Shown one piece after another: positions 1 through 10,746 of a stretch of 64,000 nt of DNA; position 1 is the first letter of the stretch; each line of letters starts with the position of its first letter. The position numbers were made by a program, and so were the translations under genes. This DNA comes from Cystobasidiopsis lactophilus (taxonomy: Eukaryota > Basidiomycota > Agaricostilbomycetes > Agaricostilbales > Chionosphaeraceae), in assembly GCA_001599975.1 (NCBI GenBank), contig BCIO01000003.1, forward strand, positions 248,001 through 312,000, written 5' to 3'. The notes under the pieces are model-generated. The model was not told the DNA's origin, ran no database searches, and saw only the letters and a program-made list of their open reading frames with translations.

Positions 1-691
1 CCTTTTCCCAAGAGTCGACGTCAAAGTAGATGGAGCTCTGCCTCTTGGCGCGCGAGAAGTCCGACACAAAGTCCGGGTTGCGGTTGTCGCCTTGAAACTT
101 GCCGGTGCGGGCGTTGAACCTCCCCGCCACGGCGTACGCGGCGCCGGTCACGGGCCCGCCACCGGCAGAGGCCTTTGCGGCTAGGTTGGGGTCGAGGTAG
201 GCCAGTTCGGGGTCGATGCCGTCCAGAGCGGCGCGCGGGTCGACCGCCTTCTTCGTGGTGGCCGCAGCGTCGGTGGTGATCGGGTTCGTCCACGTCGTCT
301 CGTCGGTCTTGACGTTGTGGAAGTAGTAGGCGTTGTATCTATGAACCTAGCCTTAGACTTTATGCAAGAATGCATCGAGGGGAGAAGCCAGCTCACTGAG
401 GACTGAAGATGGCTTCCCAGTCGCCATTTCTGTGCGCCGCCCTATGCGATGAGACCACATTCACCAGGTCTAATGTAAAGGACGGCCAACGCACTTGGGT
501 GGCCCTTTAGGCTTGTCGTCGTCGCCACCTTTTTGGTCGGTCGAATGCCACTCCGGTTCTCCCTCTGCCGCCTCATCTGCGTCCTCCTCCTCGTCGACGG
601 CGTCAGGCTCGCGCTCCTCCAGCTCAGCCTCGGTCGCTTTCCGTTTGCCCTTGGAACTGCTCCCGCTCGCTTCCGGTCCTGCGCTCGCCAT
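1..691 (-). CDS. WW-domain protein, C-terminus cut by window edge
   Basis: The start is taken at the ATG at 691, giving MASAGPEASG. An acidic, Lys-rich N-terminal part follows (about 70 residues with Glu/Asp runs and KGKRKA). Two introns are proposed, 442–494 and 339–396. Splicing them out joins GDWEAIFSPQ to YNAYYFHNVK and ETTWTNP, which is a WW domain with both Trp residues and the aromatic pair. WW domains bind proline-rich ligands. Downstream is a low-complexity region and the segment FNARTG…SSIYFDVDSWEK, which runs into the window edge. The partner and exact family are not known to me. An in-frame open stretch continues upstream of 691 but looks like 5' leader. Confidence 0.8.
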
Positions 692-941
692 TTTTTTGGT
701 GGTGCAAGAGCAAAACTGGGCCTGCTCCAAGTCGGCGAACTCTGGCTCTCGGTTTCTGGCTTGTGGGTTGCCTAGGTATGCTTCTGTTGATTGCTGGATT
801 GGTTTCGTGGCGGTTGAAGAATGCTGTCGACCTGCTTCGTTGCCCAAGGCCGCTGCGGCGAACTGCCCTCCCGCCTCGCTCGCTTCGCTGTCCGTCATTG
901 GCTGTGGCATTGAATAGTGCTGGCCGAATAATAATGCCACG

Positions 942-1898
942 ATGAAAGTCGAAGGGCGAACTACGAAGTCCCTTTGTTGTGCCTCAAACGCAGGGCTTTG
1001 GCTGCCTACGGCTCCCTCTTGCAAGTCGTCTTCTTCCTGGTCTGCCAGTGGCGAACTCCATATCTTTGCTTTGATCTCTTTTGCCGACGAAGATGGCTAG
1101 GATTGCGCCTATTGGGAAGACAGCCTTCTCAGACCCTTGCAGCGTAACGAAGTCGCCAACATCCTCTACTACAACAGCGCCGGATTCGATCCCGCCCACC
1201 AGTTCTCCCACCCTCTGGACAGCACGGGATTCGGCCACCAGTGCGACACGTTCGTCCTCCAAGCCATCCCCTTCGCGGTCCCATCTGCTAAGCAGGAAGA
1301 GGTCAAAGGCAAGCTCGGCGAAGCTCACCAGAAAGCAGCAGCGGCCATTGCGGCTTCTACTGCCTGGGAGCCCAAAGTACAAAGTCTTGTCTTCAAGGCT
1401 GCCGAGACCGGCTTGCTGGTCGCGGAGCATCGGCGCCCTAAAATCTTCGCCGGCACCTGGCAAAACGGCCACCTGCGTCCGCGAGATGCCAATGGCTTTT
1501 CGGGCGTCGGACTGAAACCTGGCAACGTCGTTCAAATGTACGGCTATCTCCAAGGTCAACCTGTGCCCGTGGGCTGGCATACCGCCGGCGCCCTCCGCGA
1601 CCCGACCAAGCTGATTTCCCACGAGCGTAAGGCCAAAACTCCGCTGCTTTGATTTGCTCCCACCTTACATGGAATTCTAAAAGGCCACCATGAGAACGCC
1701 AGGTTCGAAGACGTCTTCGAGGAGACCTTGCCCCAGGCCATGTCTTGGATGTTCTCAAACTTACAAGGGACGGCTCCACTTAACGTCGTAGGTGTCCTTC
1801 TCCTTTGCTTGACGCAAAAAGCGAACAGCGAGATAACTGAGCACCCTGGGCAGGCGATCGAAGTGTTCCCCTTCAAGGTCGCCGACCAGTACCTTTAG
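942..1898 (+). CDS. unrecognised spliced protein
   Basis: The main exon (1133–1626) is open and reads PLQRNEVANILYYNSAGF and onward. It joins two further exons through introns 1627–1683 (GTAAGG…AAAAG) and 1788–1853 (GTAGGT…GGCAG), ending with PFKVADQYL and a stop at 1896–1898. Exon 1 is uncertain. The ATG at 942 gives MKVEGRTTKS and needs a long intron 1025–1132 with a weak GTCGTC donor. The product is about 230 residues, with no membrane segment, no signal peptide and no motif I recognise. Amino-acid use is ordinary, unlike the minus-strand ORF over the same bases, which I treat as a shadow. Confidence 0.5.
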
Positions 1899-2172
1899 CC
1901 CCAGACCAACCTGAGCCCCTTACCTATGCCTTCCAGTCCCCTCTTCTGTACTGTCGTCAAACCTTAGATCCTTCTTCCCCAATTCATCAAACCAAGCATT
2001 GTTGTCCCCTTGGATGAGCCGAGGTGGCAAACATCCTCGCCAGTGAGAGTCGAGAGCAGACATTTTGCAATAAAGCCACTCTTCGTCTTCATCATAGAGA
2101 CCTGTTTGCCTTGAGATTCACCGAAATGTGGACCAGCTGTCCGAGCTTTCGCCGGTCACCCCGATTTTGGTG

Positions 2173-2182
2173 GCACTGAACT
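2173..2182 (+). repeat. left 10-bp flanking direct repeat (putative target-site duplication)
   Basis: GCACTGAACT lies immediately outside the left iteron array and is identical to 3665–3674. Confidence 0.6.
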
Positions 2183-3664
2183 GCGTATGCCGACTGGACC
2201 CTTTTCGACTTGTACATTTGACCCTCACTTTTGGTAGATAGGACCCCCTTTCGATGTTGCAGATAGGACCCTTGTCAAACTTGTAGATAGGACCCGATGC
2301 AATTTTGTAGATAGGACCCCGAGAATCTTGTTTTTACTATTTCTCCTCGAGCGCTAGATGTATCGCTACATGCCATATACCATTTTGAAGCTCGAATTGC
2401 GCTCTAACTAACTGTGAGGCTTAATCGGACTTTCAGTGGCAGGTGAAGATATCAGATACTTTCTGCTTTTCTGACCGCGATGTTCTTCGGTAAGTGCCTT
2501 GACAACCAGGTGCTGCCTCGCATGTGGTCAGCTTGAAAGACAGTTTAGAAGGTCTGGAGTTCATGTCGTCGACGTGAAGATTAAGCAGAACCAGAGTTGG
2601 ATGGTGGCGAAAGCAAATGCTGAAGCCATCCTGCTGCGCTCTCTCTTTTGCTCCGATCGTCGAGTGACAAGTCGTAGGCCATGCTACTCTTGTGTGTGTT
2701 TGATAGGCTTTGAGCAGCCCAAAGAAGGCAAGGTCAACATGAGGCAGCACAGCAAGGAGAGGACGAGTGGGAACCCTCTTGTCGCTGGTCTTGCAGCCCC
2801 ATGTTAAGACTGAAAGAGCCAGAAGAAGCCGATAGCAATGGAGACGTATGAGAGAGACCAGAAATGAGCATAACGCTGCAGTCGACTCTGCCGAGCGCCG
2901 ATACCAGCGCAAGCAGGCCAAGCTCAAGCTGAGGTCTCCCGAAATGTCGCTTCTGAGCGACGCTTCGCAATGTCTCAGCAGATGAGAAGTGTTCAATACA
3001 TACCTTGACCCTGAAAAATGGGCACCCGTGCATGTGTGTGGTCGATGTGAGCTTCGACATCGCAAGTCTACCGACACCGTGTGTCTGCCTCTTGAAACTG
3101 CGAATAACCAGAGAGGTATCATATCTGAGTTGCCACAAAGCAACAGAACGGCGATTTGGGGCATTTTGGCTTCGGTGCGCAGCGTGTTCTGGAAGGACAA
3201 AGCGACACTGAAGTAGCACTCTGCAAGCGAGTCAGCGAGCCCCAGACATGTCCGATAGCTTCTGTGGGCATTTAAGAAACATCTCTCGAGTTTACAGTTA
3301 GAGAAATGCCAGAGAAGCAGGGAGCAGGGCAAGTTGGCGAGCAGGCCAGGTCGGTGGCAACGCGGAGGGACGCCACTCCCCGCGAGAGCCTTGTATCGCG
3401 CTTTTGAGCCCACAGTTAGTCAGAGGACATTAATAGCTCCAGAATGATATGCATATGAAGGCAACTGAGTGGCGGATCGCGGAGAAATAGCGCACAAGAA
3501 CTTTTTGGGGTCCTATCTACAAAACGACTTCTGGTCCTATCGTCCAACTCCTTGGGGCCCTATCAACCATTTTGTGAGGGCCCTATGACCATCTAAATCG
3601 AGGGTCCTATCAACCAAAATTTCGGGTCAAATCTACCAAGTCGTCCGGGGGTTGACCGTTTTCC
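2183..3664. mobile_element. non-autonomous DNA transposon-like element with iteron inverted ends
   Basis: The left end (about 2190–2330) carries five or six copies of a motif like GTAGATAGGACCC spaced about 24–27 bp apart. The right end (about 3505–3645) carries about six copies of its reverse complement (GGGTCCTATCTAC and variants). The whole is flanked by the identical 10-mer GCACTGAACT at 2173–2182 and 3665–3674, in the same orientation, as expected for a target-site duplication. The size is 1,482 bp. A 10-bp duplication fits Mutator-like elements (9–11 bp), but no transposase is recognisable, so the superfamily is inferred. The outermost bases of the two ends match only loosely. Confidence 0.6.
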
Positions 3665-3674
3665 GCACTGAACT
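3665..3674 (+). repeat. right 10-bp flanking direct repeat (putative target-site duplication)
   Basis: GCACTGAACT lies immediately outside the right iteron array and is identical to 2173–2182. Confidence 0.6.
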
Positions 3675-5033
3675 CGGCCTCAGACCCAATCGGCGACTGG
3701 TACCTTGCTTGACTCCGCTAGTACATGGCCCAGTACTCCCGTATGATTGTTTAAATGCTTCCATGATGGTGAACAATGTCTCGGCAGCCTCGCTAGCCAA
3801 TACGTTTTCTGCCTTCCCTTGGGCCGGATTGATTCCCCTCGAACCGCCTCCTGTCTAATCGGTCCAGCTGATGCTCTCATTCACTTTTTGAACACCAAAG
3901 AGCTACGAAATGGCTTCGCACCAGGCTAAGAGCTCATGTTGTTCTGCTTTGCCACGCTCCGAAAAGCTTGCCTGCCATTGAAAGTCGGCAATCCGTCTGT
4001 GTTTGGTTGCTAGACTCCTTGCCACCCCCGTTGGATCTCAAAACTGAAAGCGTGGGGCATGAGCTCTCGGGTCTGGCCCGGCCGGTGCAGTTGCCTCACT
4101 TTCAACTCCAAGGCCGACACGGAAATGGTCGGTGCTGACTTGCAGGATTCAATCGCTACACCAGGCGACTCTCCACTCAGTTGGTTGGGTCATCTGAGAG
4201 CTCAATACAGATGGCATGGCGTCCTTCCTCGCATTGCTGTTCGCGAAGGTGCTCCTCCGGTTGGGGCTGGAATCCTTGGGCAGCGCTTCCTTGCGTCTTC
4301 TTCGTCGACCAGGCTACACCAACTGGGCACCAACATATATCTCCTGAATCAAGTTACTTTCCCGACGACTAGCAAGGCGTCGATCAGTAGGCTTCCGCTG
4401 CAATCTGGAGGCAGCTTTGATCTAGATCTGTGGTTTCTCGCTAGAATTATGTGCTCTAGGATCAAAACCTACTTCAGAAGCTGCAGAGACACAGTTTGGG
4501 TCTTCCAACTCTGTGGCCGAGCGGAAATGCTGGGCCGAGTGTGCGACCCTGTCGACGAGTTTGAAGGTCCGGACGGCGCAGCCTACACCACGGTGGAAGG
4601 AAAGAAGTGCCCTAGTTGCCGCGGTTAGTTTGTCCAGAGGTCTTGAGGAGGAAAGAGTAGGAATGTTTTTTGACCACTTGGTTTTCGGGGCTCAAAAATC
4701 AAGCTGCTGGCGCAGATTTCCATTCAAAAGTGGATGCGTCTGGCCGTCTGGTTATGTGGTCCCAATCAGGCATGCTCTTTGTACACAGACGACGTTTCCT
4801 GCTGTAATGACTTGTGTCCGTGCCTTCGCGCAGAAGGACGCCTTACGTAGTTGTGTGTGCGCAGCGGTCCGCTGTCGTCGCGTCTTTCTTCCCCGAACTG
4901 CCATCGCCAGCGATTTTGCCATTCCCTAGTGAGCTCATTGCGACTATTGTATGTTCTAGGCTGAAGGGCCGTGACTTTTGGCCAGGCAAAGCCGCTTTCC
5001 CTCACGCCGACCTTCGATTTCAAAGGCCTCAAA
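3675..5033. other. region without a convincing gene
   Basis: An ATG-started ORF at 4059–4628 (189 codons, ending KKCPSCRG) is open, but I recognise no domain and see no splice-supported extension. Its composition is unlike the neighbouring genes. It may be a relic or chance. The rest, including 4629–5033, is probably the promoter side of the kinase-like gene. Confidence 0.4.
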
Positions 5034-6061
5034 ATGTCCGATTCGGTTCTTTCTGCCCCACCTCAACGACGCAAAGGCCCATATCTCCGACGACCAGCAC
5101 ACGATGAGGTTGGGGAGAATACCGGCGACATCTTTGCCAGCGAAATCGTGTTCGAAGAAGAGTGGCAATACACCTTGGGAATTGATGCCTACCTTCACCT
5201 CCACAATGGCGGCTATGTGGCCAAAGTGTACTGGAAAGGCACTGGCTTGTGGGCTCATGTCTTTGGTAGTGGGAGCGAACTAACGTCGGTTGCTGCGAGA
5301 ACAGCTTCGGCAAACCCCCTGATCCCGCTTCACTACCACCGAACACCTTTTGGGACATGGAGGGCGACAAGCTAAACCCGCTGCCCGAAATCGAGATGCA
5401 GAGCCTCGCTGGCCCAGAGATTGCGGTGCCGATTGTTGGCGTGGTCCTGGACGACTTGGGACACAGCCCACCTTCGGTCATAGGCTTCGTGATGCCCTTC
5501 CTTTACGACATTGAACCCAAAACTTTTTCATTTGAAGAGAAGTTAGAAGTTGCGGTGGGCATGCGCCGAGCCCTGTCGAGGCTTCACGCAAAAGGCATCC
5601 TTCACGGCGATGTGAAGCTTTCCAACTTCCTTTGGTCCGGCAAGCACCATTCGGACGTCTTGCTATGCGACTTTCAAAGGGCACAATTCATGAAGACAGC
5701 CACCGCCACTGGAAACGGCACTCGTCGCTATTCTGCTCCTTTCCGTGCCAAGTTAGATCTCAAGTATGGCCGGCGCCCCGAGTACACCAAGCTCCCCCCA
5801 CTGTCTCTCGTAGACGATCTTTGTGCACTGGCAGGCACGCTGGTTCACCTCTTTTCAGAACAAGTTCCTTTGCCCGATGTCAACGAGGCGGACATCGAAG
5901 AGGCGTACGCTCAGGGCCGCTTGCCGTCGCTGAATCTGGTGCCAGAGGAGAAAGGGATGCGTGACTTCGTCAAGCGCTGCTTTGAGCTGGGCTCCAAGGA
6001 TGCTGGAACTCCGGGTGGCGTGGCGTGGCCTGACCAAGAGGACAAGAAGGGCAATCAGTAG
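5034..6061 (+). CDS. atypical protein-kinase-like protein
   Basis: The ATG at 5034 (MSDSVLSAPPQRRK) leads into a short N-lobe-like segment with YVAKVYWKG, where the Lys could be the ATP-binding residue. A proposed intron 5249–5304 (GTGGGC…AACAG, with a CTAAC branch-like site) restores frame to the large second exon. The C-lobe shows HAKGILHGDVKLSNFLW, equivalent to the HRD…N catalytic loop with Gly in place of Arg, and LLCDFQRAQF, equivalent to DFG with Gln for Gly. The length is about 325 residues, which is short for a kinase, and the N-lobe is minimal. It resembles the divergent kinase-like families expanded in basidiomycetes. Activity is uncertain because of the DFQ motif. Confidence 0.7.
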
Positions 6062-6607
6062 TGTGGTCGGTCTCTTCGCCTTTCTTTTCAAATCTGTTAT
6101 CTTATGTGACTCTGCAGTGCTCAAGACGAGGAGCGAACGGAAGAGCTAAGCCGATGCAAGGCTTCACTTCGCCTCAGGCTGGTGGTGATTCTTGCCACCA
6201 AATCTCGGACGGCTCCATTCGACTGCGTGAAATAAATGCAAAGGTCATCTGTAGTCTGTCGCCTTGTATCATAGGCCACTGAGCACCAAGAGCGGCTTGA
6301 CAGACAGTTTGGGAGGTCGTCCGAGCCGAAATCAGGTTGCTCCTTCAGTGACGCCCCAGACTCGCCTAGTGGACAGTCGCGCTTTGCCAACCACTTCTTG
6401 ACCTGCTGTAATACGAGCAGACACCGCTGAACGAGAGTCTAGGCGGCCCTGGCCATTTGCGCGCCCTTGTTTGCGCTTTGTTGTGATCAGCTGTCGAGCG
6501 GCCTGCAGCGGGCCTGAGAGCATACCCACGCCTCTCCGCGCACAGCACAGTACGTGGCTATGATACGCTATCACGTTACGGACGCTGACAGGACGCGCAG
6601 CTTCAAA
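6062..6607. other. intergenic, no gene seen
   Basis: This holds the 3' flank of the kinase-like gene and the promoter of the F-box gene. No ORF here is supported by composition or splicing. An in-frame ATG at 6560 could start the F-box protein 16 codons earlier. Confidence 0.5.
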
Positions 6608-7953
6608 ATGGCCACCAGGCGGTCCGCCCGAATCAAGGCGGACGTCGAGCACCAGCTGCTGCCCGCTCCCTCCGCGCGCTCCACCAAGCCTCGACCACCT
6701 CAGCCTCTAGACCAAGGTAGCCATCTCCTCAGCCTGCCCACCGAAATCCTCGAGCGCATTTGTCGACACTTGTGCCTCCAATCGATGGTAACCACTTTCT
6801 GAACCTCGCGTCCGCCTCTGGCCACCCTTCCATCCACCCGTGGATTCAGCCTTACACTCAAGTCTGTTCGCGTTTCAGACCTCTCGTTTTTGACGCCATT
6901 CTCGAGACCCAACCCTTGACTATTGGCTTGCCCTTCCCCAAATTGAAGGAGGATCTTCGCAACGGCAGAAATAACCCGGGAACAGCTGTCAGCAGCGCTT
7001 TTGTTTGGCTTCAAGAGGTCGGACAGCTGGCAAGGCTGGGCACCCTCTCTTTGATCGTCAAGGTCTCCGGAAAGCAGGAGGACCTGGCGCTTGCGGGCCA
7101 ATGCTTGGATCGAATTCTGCAGTCAGCTCCGGACATCAGGGCAGTAACTCTCAGTGTTGAGTATGTCAAGAGTTGCAGGCTGTCGATGCAGTGGATGGCG
7201 CAGATAGATCGACTCCTCCAGCAAGCATCGACTGTCACGAACCTCCGTCTTCGTCTTCCGGAGGCGTGGAACCACTTCGATCAGGGCGCTTGGGGCTCGC
7301 TGCTTTCCCAGCCGCGATGTCTCCAACTGCTCTCGGAGTTGGAGATCTGCAATGGCCGGTCCACCTAGTCGAACGGCTGCCCTGTACTGCCCACTCGCAC
7401 CGGCTTGACCCAAGTCCTCCGCCTGCACTTGACGGACCTCCAAAGCGCCTGTCCTGACGTCCAAAACCTCCCACTCATGTTTCCCGACCTTCGAACTTTG
7501 GCTGTCGGAAACGTGAGAAGCCAGCGACTGCCTTTCGAGGATTGGCCAGACCTTCGAGACCTCGACCTGTTGGTCCGTTTCGATGACGTCGATGCGCAGA
7601 GCGAGCTCGTTACCACTTTCCGAGACGTCGAGCGGTCTAGCCAAATCACTCGCCTCAATCTCTACGTCCAAAGCACTACTCTGTCTCAAAACGAATTCGC
7701 CGCCGCTCTGGAAGCGGTTCTGCGGAAACTCCCATCGGCAGTCACCGAATTCGGTCTCTCTTTGCGAGTGCTCACTCTGTTGCCCAGAGCGGGACAATGG
7801 CTGGCCGCGCTGTTTGCAGACGACAGCGTGGGTCAAAGTCTGAAGAAAGTTTCGATGCTCAACTGGCATTACCTGGAGACCTTTGCGTTGACTTTGGACA
7901 ACCGAGGCATTGATATGGGCACGCTGGCGTACGATGTCAATCTGCACTTTTGA
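6608..7953 (+). CDS. F-box protein with LRR-like body and an in-frame stop
   Basis: The start MATRRSARIKAD at 6608 is followed by an F-box (HLLSLPTEILERICRHL, about residues 37–53), which would bind Skp1 in an SCF ubiquitin ligase. Intron 6788–6849 (GTAACC…TTCAG) joins to PYTQVCSRFRPLVFD in phase. The body is Leu-rich and LRR-like. The frame meets TAG at 7366–7368, then stays open in the same frame for 195 further codons (LTQVLRLHLTDLQ…) to a TGA at 7951–7953. I found no canonical intron that removes the TAG and keeps frame. The gene may therefore be truncated, a recent pseudogene, or carry an intron I missed. Confidence 0.65.
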
Positions 7954-8373
7954 GCGAACGTAGGTTTACCGTCTTTCGTTTGAAGGTTTTTGGGCTAACC
8001 CCATAGTTTTGCAGTCACCGTACTGCCAAATGGGTTACACTCTTGGGAAGCGTTTCAATCTGCGAAGGACGAGGGCAGCAAGCTTTGGCTCACGCTCGGG
8101 CTTCTGTTGCCAGTTTTCGCACCGTACAAGGCTGCGCGCGCGTTGATGGAGTTACATTGAAATGCATCACTCAGTTGACACCGTAGTCTTTCGCCGATCC
8201 AATTGAGTTTAGCGATTCGTGCAATCAAGTGCAAATCTACACATTTTACAGGGTCTACACGGTCAACCCGGAAGTGCCGCCGTTGTAGATGGAAGTGTAC
8301 ACAGGGTCGCCCAGCGAGCATATGCTGGTCGAGTTAGAAGAGGAGAGGCAATTCGCCACTGCGCGCTAGGCCT
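7954..8373. other. convergent 3' intergenic region
   Basis: An intron-like GTAGGT…TTTTGCAG segment at about 7962–8014 follows the upstream stop and could be a 3'-UTR intron. Otherwise this is the junction of two convergent genes, with no ORF supported. Confidence 0.4.
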
Positions 8374-10197
8374 TTAGCACAAGCGGAACTCCATTTTCAA
8401 GAGCCACTCACCCTTTTGAGCCGCCGCTCGGCCTTCATAATATGCACCTTGCAAGAACCCAAAGTACTTGTAAGACGTTGCTTCGCCAGCGAAGAGCAAG
8501 CGAGCTTGCTGGCCGCTTGTGGCCGGAAGGGCTGCCCTGAGGTTGTCTTGCGCCACTTTGGGGTATCCAGCGGGCCAGCTGGTCGAGAGACTGGGGTTCA
8601 GTACGACAGACATAGTCCAATGAGCAGAGAAGCCGAGCCCACTTGGAGTAGCTGCCGCGGAACAGCGGGTCGGAGTGCCATTTAGGGAAGTAGATGGCGG
8701 TGCAGTTGGACGCCTTGCCCCCATACATGCCATTGAGGACATCGACAATCTCCGCCTTGACGTCTTCCGGGTCCATGCTTTCTACGCGGATCGAGTCGTA
8801 TTCCCAAGCGGTGGTGAAGATGGTCTTGCTGCCAGGGAAAAAGTCGGGGTGGTCCAAGGACTGGAACTGCACGTAGCGGCCACGGATGTTCTTGTCGGCG
8901 TACAGATTGAACTGCTTGTCGTCCCAAAACTTGCTCTCAAATGTGAGGAAGCTGTGAATGGACACCCGATTAATCACTGGTCTAAAGTGATGCTAGATGT
9001 GAGGTCAGGACCAACATTTTGGTGTAGGTAGACATGGCAAATCCACTGATAGCTTGCTTCTTCCACGAAGGAAAGGGCGGATTGAATTCAACGTCCGAGT
9101 TTTGGAGCACGCCCAGCGAGAAAGTGCAGATGGCAAAGTCGGCCTCGATGGCGAGTCCTTCTTTGGTCTTGATCATGACGGAGTCTTTGTCGTATTGAAT
9201 GCTGGTGACCGTCTGGTTGAACATGAATTTACCCTTCTTGGAGAGCGCCGCGACAGGTTTTTGCATTAGGATTTTCATGCCCCTAGGATCGATGACAAAT
9301 TGGTTCTTCGAACGGGACTGATTAAGTGCGGTCAAAAATATCCAAAGTGAAAGACATACATCTTCGCTGAAGCCAGAGAAGGTCTCCATTTCGTTCACAC
9401 TGGATTCGATCCAGCTGGACTCTTCTGGCGACTGAGAAAACTCCATGTCGAACGAGAACGCCTCCACTGCGCGGTCAATGTAGGTCAGGGGGTTCCAGCC
9501 CGCCTGCCTGAGGGCGCCACGAAGGTTGAAGTCCACCTCGTTGGCGGCAAGAGCGGCAACGGCAGCGTCTTCAGCAGCGCTCCACGCATCGGAGAAATCG
9601 GTCGACGGCTGGAGTGCTTTAGAATTAATGTTGCCAGTATCGTCGTAAGCGTTCACGTCCTCGAAATCGCTCAGGTAAGTGGTGAGGTTATAGTCCAAAG
9701 CAAGCTGCCACAGCGGATTACGATTTGGCGGATCGCCGGTGCCTTGGACCCTATTGCAAACAAATCAGCAACTTGATTCAACCCTCAAAGATGCGCATGC
9801 TCCCTCACCAATTTGGGCCGCGCTCGACGATGAGATCCCCGAACTGCTGGGTCTGCGCCCTTCCGCCAAGCTCTCCACGGGCTTCGATCTGTTATCGGAT
9901 TCCACAAACAGAGTTCAAGACCGTAAAAGGTATGAATAGAGAGAAAGGCTCACCAGGATGTAATCGGTGATCCCAAGCTTGGAAAGTTGGACTGCCGCTT
10001 GTGAGCCAGCCAAACCGCCTCCAAGGATGGCAACTGTTCCAGCCGCATGATGTCCGAATCAAACAAGGACCAAACAGGCAACAGCGTGGGCACAACAAAC
10101 CCTTGGTCTTGAGAGGCGAGTTCGCCCGCTCCTGCACTGGAGCTGCATAGACCGAAGTGGTGGCAAGGGTCAGGGCCAGCAGGCCGGTGGTCTTCAT
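8374..10197 (-). CDS. secreted polyamine-oxidase-like flavin amine oxidase
   Basis: Residues 1–19 (MKTTGLLALTLATTSVYAA) form a signal peptide. After an intron the FAD dinucleotide fold appears as VAILGGGLAGSQAA, then EARGELGGRAQTQ and VERGPNW, all typical of the amine-oxidase family. Further motifs are TYTKM, GSYSN and the C-terminal FAD-binding LLFAGEATS. At least six introns are read, one of them an in-frame 42-nt intron near 9319–9360. Total length is about 520 residues. The family oxidises spermine or spermidine derivatives and makes H2O2. The signal peptide places this enzyme in the secretory route. The junction near 8940–9010, after TYTKM, could not be joined by a canonical intron without losing frame. 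Confidence 0.9.
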
Positions 10198-10746
10198 GGT
10201 TGGGTGGGAGATAGAGAGAGGCAGCAGGCGCTATCGGTATCAAAGGACGAATGTCTCAACAAGCATGCGCATGTTCCATATGAGCAAACGAGAGCGGAGC
10301 TGGCCCTGAGCCAACCAGGGGCTGCGCTCGTTCTTCAGCTTCCGGCAAAGGCGTTTGTAGTCGTCGTTGGAGAGATGCAAGCACATAGAGTGAAGAGGGC
10401 CATCAGAGCTAGAACCGACACAGGACAAGGCTGGCGGAAGTTTGTCGCCTAAAAAGGAAGGCGCGACTTCCATTTCACGGGTCTAATCCAGACGACCACC
10501 TTCCCGACCTCCTATTCCTCTGTTCGGTCATGCGGACGCGTCCAAAAGCGCCAGGCGAAGTGGCAATCCCTCTCCAAACCGACCATCCTATCGAGCGCGC
10601 CTGGTCGTGTTTAACGGTTGGCCTTTTGTCAAGATCGAGCTCCTCAGCTGAGACACACCCTAACTCTACACCCTTTGGCTAGCTGCCTCTCTTCTGCTGC
10701 AAGCCACCTCCGCCACGAACAGAATTTTCCGAAACGAAACGACCCA
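10198..10746. promoter_or_regulatory. shared divergent promoter region
   Basis: This 549-bp gap separates the starts of the oxidase (minus) and the charged nuclear-type protein (plus), so it must hold both promoters. No ORF is supported. A pyrimidine-rich tract precedes the plus-strand ATG. Confidence 0.5.

Noticed and set aside
984-1622. 212-codon minus-strand ORF opposite the 942–1898 gene
   Set aside because: Lies antisense to a plus-strand frame with better composition and supported introns; no domain seen.
4510-4560. tRNA-like fragment (GTGGCCGAGCGG)
   Set aside because: Resembles a Leu/Ser tRNA D-arm by a few bases only; no acceptor stem or T-loop at the right spacing.
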